From: Pholis gunnellus
Lineage: Eukaryota > Chordata > Actinopteri > Perciformes > Pholidae
Direction: 5' to 3'
Length of the DNA: 64,000 nt
Assembly: GCA_910591455.2 (NCBI GenBank)
Contig: OU342819.1
Location: forward strand, 12,312,906-12,376,905
Both the position numbers and the translations under genes were made by a program. This document shows positions 24,490-61,235 of this stretch, piece after piece. Each line of letters opens with the position of its first letter. Position 1 is the first letter of the stretch. Below the pieces are notes generated by a model. It was not told the origin of the DNA, ran no database searches, and saw nothing but the letters and a program-made list of their open reading frames with translations.

Positions 24490-25300
24490 GCTGGTATGAA
24501 GGTTGGCCCACAAAGTGTAATTTATATCTGTAGATATATGAATCAAATACAAACGGTTACAATCACTAAACTATTGAACATCCGGGGGACACATTGGACA
24601 AGATCTATCGTGCACACAACCCTACCTGAGAATGCAGGCCTCGTTCACTCAGGAAAAGACCTCATTAACATGGAATACACACTTTGCATAAAAGGCCTGC
24701 AGTGAAGGATTCCTTCCAAAGAAGCTGTGAGAATCTGTACTTTAGCCGGGTTTTTTTGTGTGTGTTTCTGTGTTAAACCTTTTGAAGGACATGGAATAAT
24801 TAATCTTTAACAAATATGGACATGTAACTGAAACAGACTGTTATATATATATAACATCCCGGAGAACTCTTAATTTAAAAATGTTGAGGAAAAAATAATT
24901 TCCCTTCACTCAAAAGAAAGCTGCTCTTGTTATTGCAATACAAGTCACAACTTCCACTATAGCATGAAATTAACTTTAATCTTTTCCTCCTTGAGTTGCT
25001 CTCATAGACCACTTCAAACTTTTTCTTGAGCGTGTCTCAACTCTTATTAAAAACACTGATATTGTTGAAGCTGTGTAGCCATGACTCTTGCTCCTTACTG
25101 ACTGGAGTTGTAGCAATCTGAATATTTGATTTCATCTCCACTTGTTTCAGAGTGTCGGCTAAATATCAAACACTTGAGCTCATACAGTGTCTGGGGTATA
25201 TTATTGTAATTACCCACCAGATACTTTACCTTGAACGAATGTGAAAGCTCCTTTAGAGTTTGGAAAAGCTTTGTGTCTGCCCTTTAGACGAGTATTTGAG
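24490..25300 (-). repeat. Inverted segment S, right copy (after D)
   Basis: Reverse complement of about 21940-22780, beginning at GCTGGTATGAAGGTTGGCCC and running to about TTAGACGAGTATTTGAGGC. Small indels and a much shorter AT tract are the main visible differences. Confidence 0.85.
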
Positions 25301-25795
25301 GCGATTTAAAATATGCTCTCCATCCTTTAAACACATCAAGTACCTTCAGGCTGCTTGTCCGAGTTGCTGTTTTCCTTACTTCACAACCAGAACCGTCTAT
25401 TATACAAATGTCTATTGACTGGAGGTGAAACGATAATGAAACAAATGTCTTAACTAGCATCCAGAGTTTACTTTGAGGCATATTGAATTTCATATTTGAA
25501 ATCCAGGCTGTTTTCTTTTAGCTCACTAAGCTCAACAGGTTTTGGTATTTTAACATTTTGCTGAAATCCTCTCATATTTATTGGATGTTCCCTCTAGGTC
25601 TGCTTTACTAATATTTGATTGAGAAGATAGTGACTTTAAGTTGAGTGGCAACCGTGAACAAAAACATTTTAACTTGGCGTATTAAGAAATAGTTGAATTC
25701 ATGTCAAGATTAATCTCCCCTTCATAAAAACACAGGCCTGTCTATCAAACAATCACATCACCACATGGAAGGACAGAAGACACAGGGCAGACTAT
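25301..25795. other. Intergenic DNA between the forkhead cluster and the beta-catenin 3' end
   Basis: No supported exon. It separates the last inverted repeat from the likely cleavage site of the beta-catenin transcript. Confidence 0.6.
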
Positions 25796-26847
25796 ATGAA
25801 ATAAAATGCCATTTTATTGATCAGCCGTGTCATAACCTCGTCTCCAAAATAAGCACAGCAGGACTACAACTGGTTCATCAACCTAGCTACCCTTGATAGC
25901 ACATAAAACTGGGTTTTATTAGACCACCAATGATAGCGTTAAAGACTTTTCTATCAGACATCCAATGATAGCATACAAAATAGTTGTTAACCTACCAGTG
26001 ATACTGTATATAAAACACTTGTCTCTAGATTTATCCCCATCCCACCCTCAATTTCTCCCATCTCCCTCTTTAGAACATTTGTGACACTGACATATTTTAT
26101 GCTTAAACAAGCACATATTAAGAATGCATAACTCTCCATTTTTGAGATTATAAAAAAAACTACACAATGTTACACTTTAAGTCAGAGTACATTTCAACTG
26201 ATTATTAGTGTTCTACACATTCGGCCAAAAACCAAAGGAACATTGTATAATATCACTATAACTTAACACTACATGTAATATACGTTTAAAAAAAAAAAGA
26301 AAGAAAAATTACAAATGATTAGCATTGAAGATAAAATGAAGATGGCTAGTGCGAAGGCAAGCTGGGTCAGTACCATAACAGAGAATGAGTAATACAAAAA
26401 GAAATAAAAAAATAGAATAAGAAAAATAGAAACAAAGAACTGATAAGAATACAGGCAAGGCTAAAACATGTGTTTCAAACTTTTAAGATCCATCTCATGT
26501 GCACTCATCCATATAGGTAAACCTGCTCCATTGTGTGACTCCACTCTGATACTTTAACCCCTTCTTTTCCTCCCACTTCAACTTGCTTTAACATTCCAAT
26601 GGAAACCATCTTTTTTTTTTTTTTTTCTTGTGTGTGGCACTTTCCATGACCTCTGATTCCTCTCTTTACCTGCGACCACTCTCCAGGCCAATCATAATGC
26701 TGCTTCAGACAATACAGGCCAATCACAATGGAGGTTCTGTCCGAATTCAACTGCAAAAGAGCACAGGACACAGTTTGTAATTAGTGTGTTGCTATTTATA
26801 TCAAATATTGCAAGTTACGTTTTCTCTGGAAGTCTGTCTTACCAATC
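25796..26847 (-). other. Probable 3' UTR of the beta-catenin gene
   Basis: Downstream of the stop codon, the first convincing AATAAA in the minus direction is at 25813-25818, with a second overlapping A-rich signal beside it. That gives a 3' UTR of about 1.05 kb. It includes a T run at 26612-26627. An extra intron within this stretch cannot be ruled out. Confidence 0.5.
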
Positions 26848-32206
<5,359 letters not shown>

Positions 32207-32219
<13 letters not shown>

Positions 32220-32256
32220 TGTTCTTGCCTGCCCTCAGCCCGCACAGCAGATATGT
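32207..32256 (-). other. ctnnb2: Beta-catenin exon 2 (5' UTR end and start codon)
   Basis: The acceptor AG lies at 32257-32258 after a T-rich tract. The exon carries a short leader and 13 coding bases, then a strong GTAAGT donor. The split codon T|CT joins the next exon as Ser5. Confidence 0.8.
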
Positions 32257-33244
32257 CTGCGTAAAAGGAAACAAGTGCACAGGGGGGGAAATGAGACAAC
32301 TCACAACCTTGAGTTCTTGTTTGCTAGAGCCAAACCTAATCGTAATGTTCATGCGTTTTCTCCTACGTGGTCTCAATAATAAGTCCGCTGTCTTCCGCGC
32401 TAGCGTTACCTGTGATTCAGACGCTTGTTTGTCTTGCTAACGTATAGCTAAGGAGGGGAAATGCCGAGCCTCCACCTCCAGCCGAGAGAGCAAAGTGGTG
32501 GGTATTTCCAGGCCAGCACGAACACAATTCACCATTCAGCGGCAAAGAACATCAAAGGCATATTTCTCCCCCTCCCCCTACTACCACGGCCAAGTTCCGA
32601 CCTCGCAGCTTGGGTTTCCAGCGAGAGAAACTACCCGCAATCACTTCCATGACTCCTCCTCTCGTGGGGTGTCTCAGTAGGAAGCTACCTAATCAAAACT
32701 AAAACCCCATCTAACTGTACAGGTTACATCAACCAATAAACACATTTTTTTTAAAAAGGACATGATTCAAGACAGGAGCGCTAGCGTGTATTGGCCACCA
32801 ATGCTATAGCTAACAGGTTGGTTAGTTTACCTTGAGAGCTCGCTAAGCTAAGCTAACGTGCGTAGCTAACCGCTAGTTAGCTAACTAGCTAACATAAACA
32901 AACAGTTTAGGGCTTCACTCACAAACGCATAAATTGTACCGACTTGTCACGAGAAGCATCCGATGTTCTAAGTCATCGTCCTTACAAATCGGTTCATTGC
33001 ACAAATCGTGACTTTCAAGAGAACCCTCCGATTTTTTTAGTTCTGGTTTGATTAGCTTAGCTAACCAGGACGTATGAAAAGTAGATCCAAAGCGCCACCG
33101 TACAAAACCTGCTGTGCTGCCAGCCAAATCAGAAAACCCCACCGGAGCCCCCTCCCAAGCCAAAGATGATTTTCTTTGGTGAGGCAAACATTGACGCGCG
33201 GTGAATACGTTACATAATAGCTGTAGAAAACATAGTGTCTTTAC

Positions 33245-33475
33245 CAGAGTCAAGCGGCTCCTCCGTGGTTCTTTTTGGGGAATTTTTGTCCTTTCTCTTG
33301 GCTGGAAATAGGAAAAGGGCTGCTAGGTGAACCACCCGTAGAAGTCCGAACCACACCCGCTGTTGCTCCGCCGAAGATGTTGCTTCCGCCTGTGCGATCG
33401 CACATCAAGATGGCGAGGGGGCGAAAAAATACAGTATTCTGCCGCACTCGGAAAAATAGAGCGCCATTTTAACTA
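33245..33475 (-). promoter_or_regulatory. ctnnb2: Beta-catenin exon 1 and promoter region
   Basis: A donor (G|GTAAAGA) at 33243-33244 would end a non-coding first exon. Just upstream in the gene direction are an ETS-like CTTCCG, AAGATGGCG at 33407-33415 and CGCCATTTT at 33462-33470 (both YY1-like), in locally CpG-rich DNA. There is no TATA box. This is a typical housekeeping start region. The start site itself is inferred. Confidence 0.6.
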
Positions 33476-33988
33476 AAAGTTTTAGCATAGAAACTGATAT
33501 TTCACAGCTGTTGGCAGATATTGATGTCATGTAATGTTAAAAGGAATTCGGCCTTTGTCAGTTTTTACATTTTTGAATCACGTAAATGAAAGATGTGTGA
33601 TAGGGGAGGGCGAGGAGCATTCATTGGAATGGAATGTGATTCATGAGCTGCTGTGATGTTATAGATGGAGTTAATTAACATGCAGTTTACTCAGAGACAC
33701 AAACAGGGCTATATCATTCATCCATATATCACATTCAATTCAAACATGAAAGGTGCTTGTCAACCATCATCCACGTTTCTCATACTTTTACTTCACAGTT
33801 AAACCAAAGGACATTTTGCTAATGATAAACTGCAGCGGTTAAATGGGGAGGAACAATCATAGACCACATGGTTAAACCAGATATCAAGTTGTAAAATACG
33901 ATGATTGAATCTCATTTTTCGATAGAAAGCCATAATCCAATCCCATTAAACACAAAGAGCCCATCTTAAAAACTAATCATTGATTGTA

Positions 33989-34020
<32 letters not shown>

Positions 34021-35419
34021 CTGCAATGGCCACAATAACATGATACTCCTCCATTGTATCCATTGTCTCTACAATTGCTTTTGTGGTGACATGAACTGCA
34101 AAACTTCAATCTATCACTAACTGATTGAAGGCGGACAGTAAAACATAGACATACTTGGGTGTATAGGCTACATGTGGTTTTAAAAGGGTAAAACACATTG
34201 CCTATATGTTTATTCTTGAAATTGTATAACATTGCTTATTTATGCATCTCCATTTTGGGCAATTATTCACAGACTAGCTGTAATGAAATTGCAATGCACC
34301 TTACTGTGTAACATCAGTCCACTTAAATGAATAACATGCATCTTGTGCATCTACTTCAGCTGCATTAAGTACACAGAACCAATAGGAAAACATGTTTTGA
34401 AATATTTGTATAGCTATATGAAAAGATAATGTGTTGATATTAAACAAAAACGAACAAAAGAGAAAGTGTCACACAAAGTCGAGCGCATGTTCATGTGTCT
34501 GATGCGTGTCATGGAGTAGAACAGGTCACAGTCCAAAGTGTATAGGGAAGCATATCAGTATCACTGATACCGCATGAAATAGAAACGGAAAGTTACAATC
34601 ATTTATGTTATATCACAATCAGTTGGAATATTTTCTATTTATATCATTCAAACAGTGACAGAAATGTGTAGTAGGCTGATACAAATATTCAGTCACACGC
34701 CTGCAAGGGGTATGAATAATATCAGAGTAAGAGAAATAACGCAGACCACATGCTGCCAGAGCGAATGGAAGTGTGACGTGATTTATTTCAGCGAGTGCTT
34801 ATGGATTTTCATTAGTTTCTGCTTCTTTTGTCAGTATGTGGGACCAACATCAAACCCTCAGGATAAAACTAAATTAAGCTCACCCACTGTCTCCAGCTGT
34901 GGCAGAGAGAGGAGCAAGTCGATTTCATTTACCCAAGTCATAACAGATGCTGCAGAGTAAGCACAAAAGATAATAGAAAGCACGACTGCATGCCGGCAAG
35001 ACACCGTCAGAAAATTAGACAGTCCAACATCTCCTGGTAATGATAGTCATGCAAACACTTTCTAACACATTTTTGATCTATCAGGCAAAATTAGTCTGTT
35101 ATTCCTTGCAATCAGTCATGCAAGTTTATTTCCAGTCTTCTAATGATACTAATCTGAAATGTATCATATTTATCTGCTTAGAGCTCATTAAAATACTGAC
35201 ACATTGACGTGAGCTGTACATAAACAGTATTCTTATAAAGATATCAAGAGGAATTATTCTGATACAAGACACTAGAGGATCGTGTAAATATACTGAATAT
35301 AAATCAGCCCTTTCTAACACTTCACCATCACAAAATATTACATTTCATTCAGCGTGAGGAGAAGAGGAATGACTGGTAAAATAAAAACAAAGAGAAGCCA
35401 GGTGGATGAATCCGAATAA
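33476..35419. other. Intergenic DNA between beta-catenin promoter and dync1li1 3' end
   Basis: It contains a 30-base G tract at 33989-34018. No supported exon was seen on either strand. Confidence 0.6.
33989..34018. repeat. Homopolymer G tract (30 bases)
   Basis: Thirty consecutive G, the second tract of this length in the window. Confidence 0.95.
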
Positions 35420-36740
35420 ATACACCTTTTATTTGACTGATTATACAAACGCCAACACAGAGCTCTGAAATAACAGGACCAATCAGCGAGACAATGACTG
35501 TACATTCTTGGTGTGACCCTCCGTTGTTCTGACTCCCTTGCCCGCCCACCCACCACCGACCCGCCCGCCCGCCCGCAGTAACTATGGAACTGAATCACTA
35601 GTGCTTCTTTCTGTACATGTAAAGCTCAGCTACCCCACCTACCCTCTACCACCCTCCCCTTTCAGTGCACTGTCTGTTATCTACAGGTTTGAGCAGTATC
35701 TACCACGAGGGGAAGTTTGGCCAATCGTAGAACTGGGTTGGCATGATGGACCCGGGTACCCTCTCTACACAGGACTAATGCTTGAGTTTGAACTTTGATC
35801 TGAAGTATTTTTTTGTTTGTTGTCGTCATGTTTGGCTCGAGTAGTCTATCAAGACAGTGCTGCTGTAATAATAATAGTGTATGCACTGTTTTAAGAGCTT
35901 GTAGTGTAAGAGCATAGTCATGTTTTTGCCTTTTGGTTGTAATGCAAACAGCCAAAAATCTCTCGACATACAGGTCTAGGTTGAATGACTTCCCTTCCTT
36001 CTCTCCATCTGCCTCAGCATCTCTCTCTCTCTCACTCACACACACACACACACACACACTCACTGTCACACACACACATTCACACGAATACTGGTATGTA
36101 CGTCCCTTCATCTTAAAAAACATGACTGTTTGCAATTTAGTTTCAGGCATTTTGTTGTTGTTGTTGTTCTCAGTCTCTTCCTCTGGCCAAGTGTGACTTG
36201 CCCCACATACATTAAACACACAATTATCCCTATGATAAACCAAAATGCAGTTTCTTCAACATGCACCCTTCAGCAGTTCCTACAGTAAAAACACCAACCA
36301 TCTCAAGAAATGGATGGATAAAACTCCCTCTTATTCATTCCTGCAATCAATCTTTTTCAACCCACCTCCCACTTCCTCTCATCCCGACCTCCACAGCCCA
36401 ACTGGTCCCCCCCCCCCCATACCCATACCCATTTACTCTCATGTAACAGACAGTCTTGTATGTAACAGTGACAAATGCTCGCCCTCAGCGCAACAGCCAG
36501 GTGGAGAGGAGAGAGGAGGGGAAGGAGAACAAGGTGCTGGAAAAGCGGTTTGGGGTGAAGAGAGAGTGAGTTATTCTCCTTGAGGAGAAAGTGAAAGACG
36601 ATGGAGGGGGAAAGTTGTGTGCCTACATCCCTCTTTCTCCCCGCATCTCTGTAATGGAGTGGAGGGAGGAAGAACAACGGAGGCGGAAGGTGACTGAGGT
36701 GGGGCGGGGAGAAGGAGAGCAGGGTGACGTGTGTTGGTCT
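35420..36740 (-). other. dync1li1: Probable 3' UTR of dync1li1
   Basis: Beyond the stop codon, AATAAA in the minus direction is at 35428-35433, giving about 1.3 kb of 3' UTR. It contains CA and CT runs near 36018-36081 and a short C tract near 36409. Confidence 0.45.
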
Positions 36741-43950
<7,210 letters not shown>

Positions 43951-44150
43951 CTTCGCAGGGCTTGTTGTATATCGAGCAGAGCGCCCGGATGTAGCCGCTG
44001 CGTGCTAACCCTAGCCTGGTGGTGCACCGCTCGCCGGGGCCGGGGCGTGGTCCGCCCGCACAAAGCTGGGGTCCTTCACTCCAGACATAAAATGATCTCA
44101 CCCGCAAAGTGACAGATCTGGACCGACTCCCCCCCCACACACACCACTAT
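43951..44150 (-). promoter_or_regulatory. dync1li1: dync1li1 5' UTR and promoter region
   Basis: Upstream of the ATG the DNA turns GC- and CpG-rich, with GGGGCGTGG and CCGCCCGC (Sp/KLF-like). It ends near a C/CA tract at about 44131-44146. There is no TATA box. The exact start site is not visible. Confidence 0.5.
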
Positions 44151-45060
44151 ACAGGAAGAGAGTCCACAGTACATTATTAATTTATCTAAAATAAGTATGT
44201 GATGAATAGGCTAAGGGGGGAATTAATGTATTAACATCATATAGGCTAATGTTTGTGTAAATTGGGACTGGGAAATACGCAGCCTAATGAACACAACAGT
44301 CTGGTGGTATAAAGCCCAGGATTTTATGTCAATTATAAGCTATTATAAAATAGTTTTGCCACAGTGTGCCCTATGCTTGTCCCTGCCGATTTATCAGAAT
44401 AAATCAGGATAAATGGGCTTTCATAGGAGCCGCACAAATCCGATTCAGACTAAATATCCTCTTAAAATCGCTGCCTCATAAATCAATGTTTGGAGAATAT
44501 GGCAACGGGCCTAAGCCTTCAGGATTGAGATAAAGCTGTAATACCGTGTAGGAATTGGATGCTCTTCAAATTGACTATTATGCATAGACTATATTAAAAG
44601 TTGAAATTAAGAGCACCAGTGATTTTACAACAGGTTTAGACAATAACGAGTAAAATAAATTATTCAATCCAAAGTAATGCAGCCATATTAATCTAAAGTA
44701 GCGTAGTTTTGCAGTTAAGCAGCTACTATCATTTAGAGAGTATCAGAAGTCAGTGCACATTCAGCACAGATTGAAGATCAATCAACATCTATTTGCATGT
44801 AACCCTTGTGGGTGATAATCTGATGATAAAACAGTAGCCAACCAATCTAATCAGCAAAACAATTCGAAACTAATACACATGAAACTAGTAATGATAAAAC
44901 CAACAATATCATTAAAAATAGCACTGAGAGAACCTCTCATTTTTAATTACAGCAGCAAAAAAAGCTTCATACGTTCAGACGACTTAAATTGATCTGAACC
45001 AATGAATCTGGTGGGCACAGCGTGAACTTTAATAAGTACCAAGTGGTCTCAGGTGTGCGG
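44151..45060. other. AT-rich intergenic DNA between dync1li1 and the copine gene
   Basis: This spacer separates two divergently transcribed genes. No exon or repeat is recognised. Confidence 0.6.
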
Positions 45061-45071
45061 TCATCGCCTAT

Positions 45072-45103
45072 TATAAAACCGCTGAAGCACATCGCAGCCA
45101 ATC
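45072..45103 (+). promoter_or_regulatory. cpne4: Candidate core promoter of the copine gene
   Basis: TATAAAA at 45072-45078 is followed by AGCCAATCA (CCAAT-type, about 45095-45103). The TATA element would place transcription initiation near 45100-45110, at the start of a CpG-rich stretch. The position of the CCAAT box downstream of the TATA box is not classical, so this is tentative. Confidence 0.4.
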
Positions 45104-45104
45104 A

Positions 45105-45552
45105 AAACTGAGAACCGGAAAATCCGTTTTGCACGTGTCAGTTCGCCGCAACAACCACGAGATGGCGCCGATACACTGTGCTCCGAGGCCGCTGGTCCCT
45201 GGGCACGGTGCGCTCTCTGCGGCCCCCGATGGAGCCAGCGGATTACAAACTCTAGTTAAGTGGCGCACCGTCCTCCTCCTCCTCTTCATCTTTTACCCAC
45301 AGCAAACCCAGGCGCGCGGAGTGCATCCTCACCGTGCTCGCCCTGTGGGAATTAGAAAGCAGCTCTCTGACTGTCAGCGGCAAAAACCGGCCGAGCTCTG
45401 CAGTGTATAGGGGGACTGAGGAGAACATATAGACAAAAGAGTGAGGAGAAGGAGATGGGTCCGGAGGCGGTGAGGCATCCGTGATTGTCAAGTAGGCTAA
45501 ACGGCAGTGAAGTTCATCGGCTCTGCTCGGATCTTTTCTCCAGGTCGTTGAG
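45105..45552 (+). other. cpne4: Probable non-coding first exon of the copine gene
   Basis: A CpG-rich block ends at a strong donor, GAG|GTGAGT, at 45553. An open frame at 45129-45410 with a hydrophobic stretch (VLLLLFIFY) lies within it. I treat it as an upstream frame in the leader, not a separate protein. Splicing from here to the exon at 49286 is inferred. Confidence 0.4.
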
Positions 45553-47211
45553 GTGAGTTTTCTCTCTGCAGGAGATAGGAGCAGGCAGCAGGGATAGTGC
45601 ATGGCTCACCCGATGCATGAGATTTGTGGAGGTTATTTCCAAACATTTGCACTAGACATTTTTTTTCTGGATTGTCTTATAAGTAAAAGGCGTATATAAT
45701 GAAACCAGACGATTATTGCCCGATGTGTCATATTTATTGTTTAACAGCTTGTGAGACTTTGTGGATTTTTTAAGGCAAATTCTTCTGTAGAATAAAATAA
45801 ATCTTAAAACTATAATTTTTACAACGTATCAGGCAACAGCATATTCTAATGAAATCCACAGTGACTTGAGAGATTCTTTCTTTGGGAAAATACTGTAAAA
45901 TACCTCGTAGGCTACTCTTAGAAAGCCTCTGCTTTCATTTATCTTTGCTGGAGAGCTACAAAACAAGATAAGCCCTATGGGAGAGGAAGATCTGCTTCAT
46001 TCTCTGTCTATCTTTTCCTCTCGCCCCTCTGCTTCATTCACTCTCACTTGCCTTCCTTTCTCCAGTTCCTTCTCTCACTCCATCCCTCTAATCCCCCCCT
46101 CTCACAACCTCTGTCTCCCTCACTCTCATTGCTTCTCTCTCTGTGTCAGCTCTAATAACACTGCGAGTTCGCAGCACCAGACTGCTTCACTTCTGATAGT
46201 ATACTCTGTCTTTTCTCACTCCCAGCCGCCTTTCCTCTGTGCACTCTTTCAGCTGAGCATGTTGGTGTCGACTGATGAATATTCCATATAGGGTTTGCAT
46301 TACATGCCACATATAGTTCTTTAGTTTTTGCTGCCTGTGTTGTGTCTTGATGGTGATGTTACTCCCCTTTGTCTGATATTCAATATGTGACCGAGCAATT
46401 CTAGTAATGTAATGTTATAAACCCTCCTTTGGATAAATCATTAATGTCACTTTTGCCACAGTCAATCTAAACACGTGCACACACGAAGGTGAATGGTCAC
46501 ACACATTTGCACAAATACACACTAGGCCAGGGTCATGGCAATCAAGCTCCAAAGCATGATTGATTGTCACAGAGTGGAGAAGCTGACAGTGAGGATCCTT
46601 CGAATGACTTTTAGACATCTTACACCGCCCACCAATCAATCATTACTATTCTGGTTTTTGTTTGGGTATTATTTTGATTTACACACAAATTTCAGAGCAC
46701 ACAAAACACTTCGTTACAAATCGTTCAGCCTTTCAATCTGAAATTTGCATGTTTATGCCGGTGATTGTAGCTTCTATCGACAGTAACGCAGTGAACAATT
46801 GCAATTTTCTGCAGCCATGTTTCTTCTCAAACATTTGAGAAATGGCCTGTTATTCAATAAGTTTATAATTTTGAACAAATCAGGGAAAAACACCAAAATA
46901 CGTAATCCTTCCTTACCAATGCATTTGATTTGTATTACAGTAAATATGTAAAATAAAACAGCTGTCAGCTTTCCAAAACACCTTTTCTCGTCACAAAGCT
47001 ATTGCAAGATCCTGTGACGAAGTGTGATTTGAAAATTCATTGTCACCTCTGGCAATGTGCAACACATGTGACAGCTGATGCTTTGCTGTACTGTGATGGC
47101 AGATCCGGCACACCGCTCTCCCAGATTACAGTAGCTGTAGAAATTGTCCACATCCTCCTTCACTTATCAATGTCATCTGCTGTCACCCGAACAGACAGGC
47201 ATCTGCTGCTT

Positions 47212-47248
<37 letters not shown>

Positions 47249-47474
47249 ACACACACACACATGCAGACATGTCACCACCACGCATCGAGGCACATGCAGA
47301 AAACAAACTAGCGGCTTGCCACCTACACACAGGTCTCTGCTGTATGCCACACACCTGCCCTGTGGCTCTGTCCACGCTTGTTTGTCTGTATACCGGCCAC
47401 TCAGTGAGCTTAGCTAAAAATAATCACCGCAGCCAAGACACACATGGAACATGAATTATGGAAGACAGAGAGCG

Positions 47475-47529
<55 letters not shown>

Positions 47530-49285
47530 CATTCAGGTCAGAGTCAGACCCAGTTCCAAGAGCTTTGCTCCCTAAGGATGATACTACTAGACCGCTGCAT
47601 TAATATTCAGTTTGTACCATTCTAGCACATCCGACCTGCGGTTATCCTTTAATTTGAACTAACTGGACTTGAGGCTACCCGATGTTTCAGCCCAGTTCTC
47701 CATGTACATTACGGGGCTGGGAAAATGGAGCCATGCATTTTGAGATTAATTATATATGCAATGTATAATTTCCAATGTAATAGTAATAGAGTTATAGGTG
47801 GTGTCAACTGGATCATGCTGCATACTGGGCAGGCTTTTGAGTAAAGAGCACATGTTGGAAGGTCATTAAAGTGTTATTGATTATGCTTTGATGCATTTTT
47901 AGGTGTACTATCTACTGTCCCGTACAAAGTGTTCTGTACTGTACAGATTGATAGTAGTGTCATATCTTTCCATTAACTATGGAGCTACAGTCAGGAGATG
48001 CGTGGCTCAGCTAAGCATGAAGACTGAAAACAGGGAAACAGATAGCCTGGCTTTTTCTAAAGGTAACAAATTCCACCTAAAGCTCACTCAAAAGTGTCTG
48101 CACAAAAGATGAATGATGAGGTATAAAGTGTAAATAAATGTTTAACAAAACGAAACACTTTAGACTTTAGATCAAGCTAGGCACGCTGTTTGAAGGTCCT
48201 GCACACCCACACTGGTGTTTTCAGTACTTCTTAATATCTCTGGTCAGGTTGCAGGTGGGTGGAATTATGCTGGGAATTACATCAAGGCACAAGAGTCCCT
48301 GTATTATTAAGAACTATAAAGGTGTTCGCTTCACTCGAACAGGTGCAGCAAAACTAAAAGGAGAGGGAGGGAGATGACAATCAAGCTGAGTCCGCACATG
48401 CCCACACAGGCCTAATTAAGCAGAATAATTGAAATCACCTGTGTAGGAGGTTGATGGATGTGCAGGGCCTTTCAGATCAAGAGCGTTGTCCCTTGTAACA
48501 CATGAAACTTTATTGACACGCGTGTGTCATATTGATCGTCACTGCTGTATACAAAAACTCCTTTAATTAACAAGTGTTGTATAGTTTAACACCTAGAGGA
48601 GTATTTGGATTTTGTGTTGGAATCGGCCGACAACAGCTCTCACCTTGAACAAATAAAAAGCAGCAGATATTTTCAGCCCTCATTGTGATTATGGGGCTCA
48701 CTGTCTTTGCAGCTTTTACTGTAAAATGTGATTTGAACTAATTCCATGATTAACTATTCATTTCCTATTATCGCGGGGAAAAACGTCTGTCGGGTTCGAT
48801 TAGATGCTGACAGTATTCTATTTGGGGACTGTGAACATTATACACTGTGTGGAAACCTGAGAAGAAACCCTGCCAATTTGTTCTGGTTACTCAGCAGAGC
48901 TTGTATCTGCATGTGTGTGTGTGTGTGTGTGTGCGTGCATGTGTATACAGAATGTGTACATACATCCGAATGCGAGTTTGCATTAACATGCATATGCTTA
49001 ATCGTGTTAATGGTGTTCATCCTGTAGGGTATGTGTGTGCATTGGTGTGTATTTGGGGACCTTGCTTGATATTCAGTAGCTCCAGAGTCCTGACCTTGAA
49101 CAGTTTGAGTGCTTTCTGCTTAGTCAGGGCCACTGCATCTGCTCATGTGAAAGCAAACAACAGTTCATCTATCTGTCTGTCAATCTATCTTTAGAAAGTA
49201 ACCCTGTCTTTTATCCTCTCTCTCTCTCTCTCTTTCCCTTTCTTTCTCTCTTTCCTTCCTTTCAGTGTGTGATTGTGTGTTCAGC
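45553..49285 (+). other. Presumed first intron of the copine gene
   Basis: It contains CA (47215-47260), GA (47477-47522) and short TG (48915-48934) runs. The end (49214-49265) is a long CT-rich acceptor tract. No protein-coding exon was seen. Confidence 0.5.
47477..47522. repeat. (AG)n microsatellite
   Basis: Pure AG run of 23 units. Confidence 0.95.

Positions 49286-61235
<11,950 letters not shown>

Larger units (their letters stand above)
23020..24490 (+). repeat. Inverted-repeat arm containing copy D
   Basis: Partner of 20080-21565. Relative to C it lacks about 16 bases in the upstream flank near 23055. Gene, introns, poly(A) region and about 60 bases beyond are shared. Confidence 0.87.

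Noticed and set aside
36245..36583. 112-codon proline-rich frame
   Set aside because: Low-complexity C-rich DNA within the dync1li1 3' UTR on the opposite strand, with no supporting features.
45129..45410. 93-codon frame with a hydrophobic segment
   Set aside because: It lies in the CpG-rich leader of the copine gene, ends before the donor at 45553 and resembles no known protein. It is better explained as an upstream frame.
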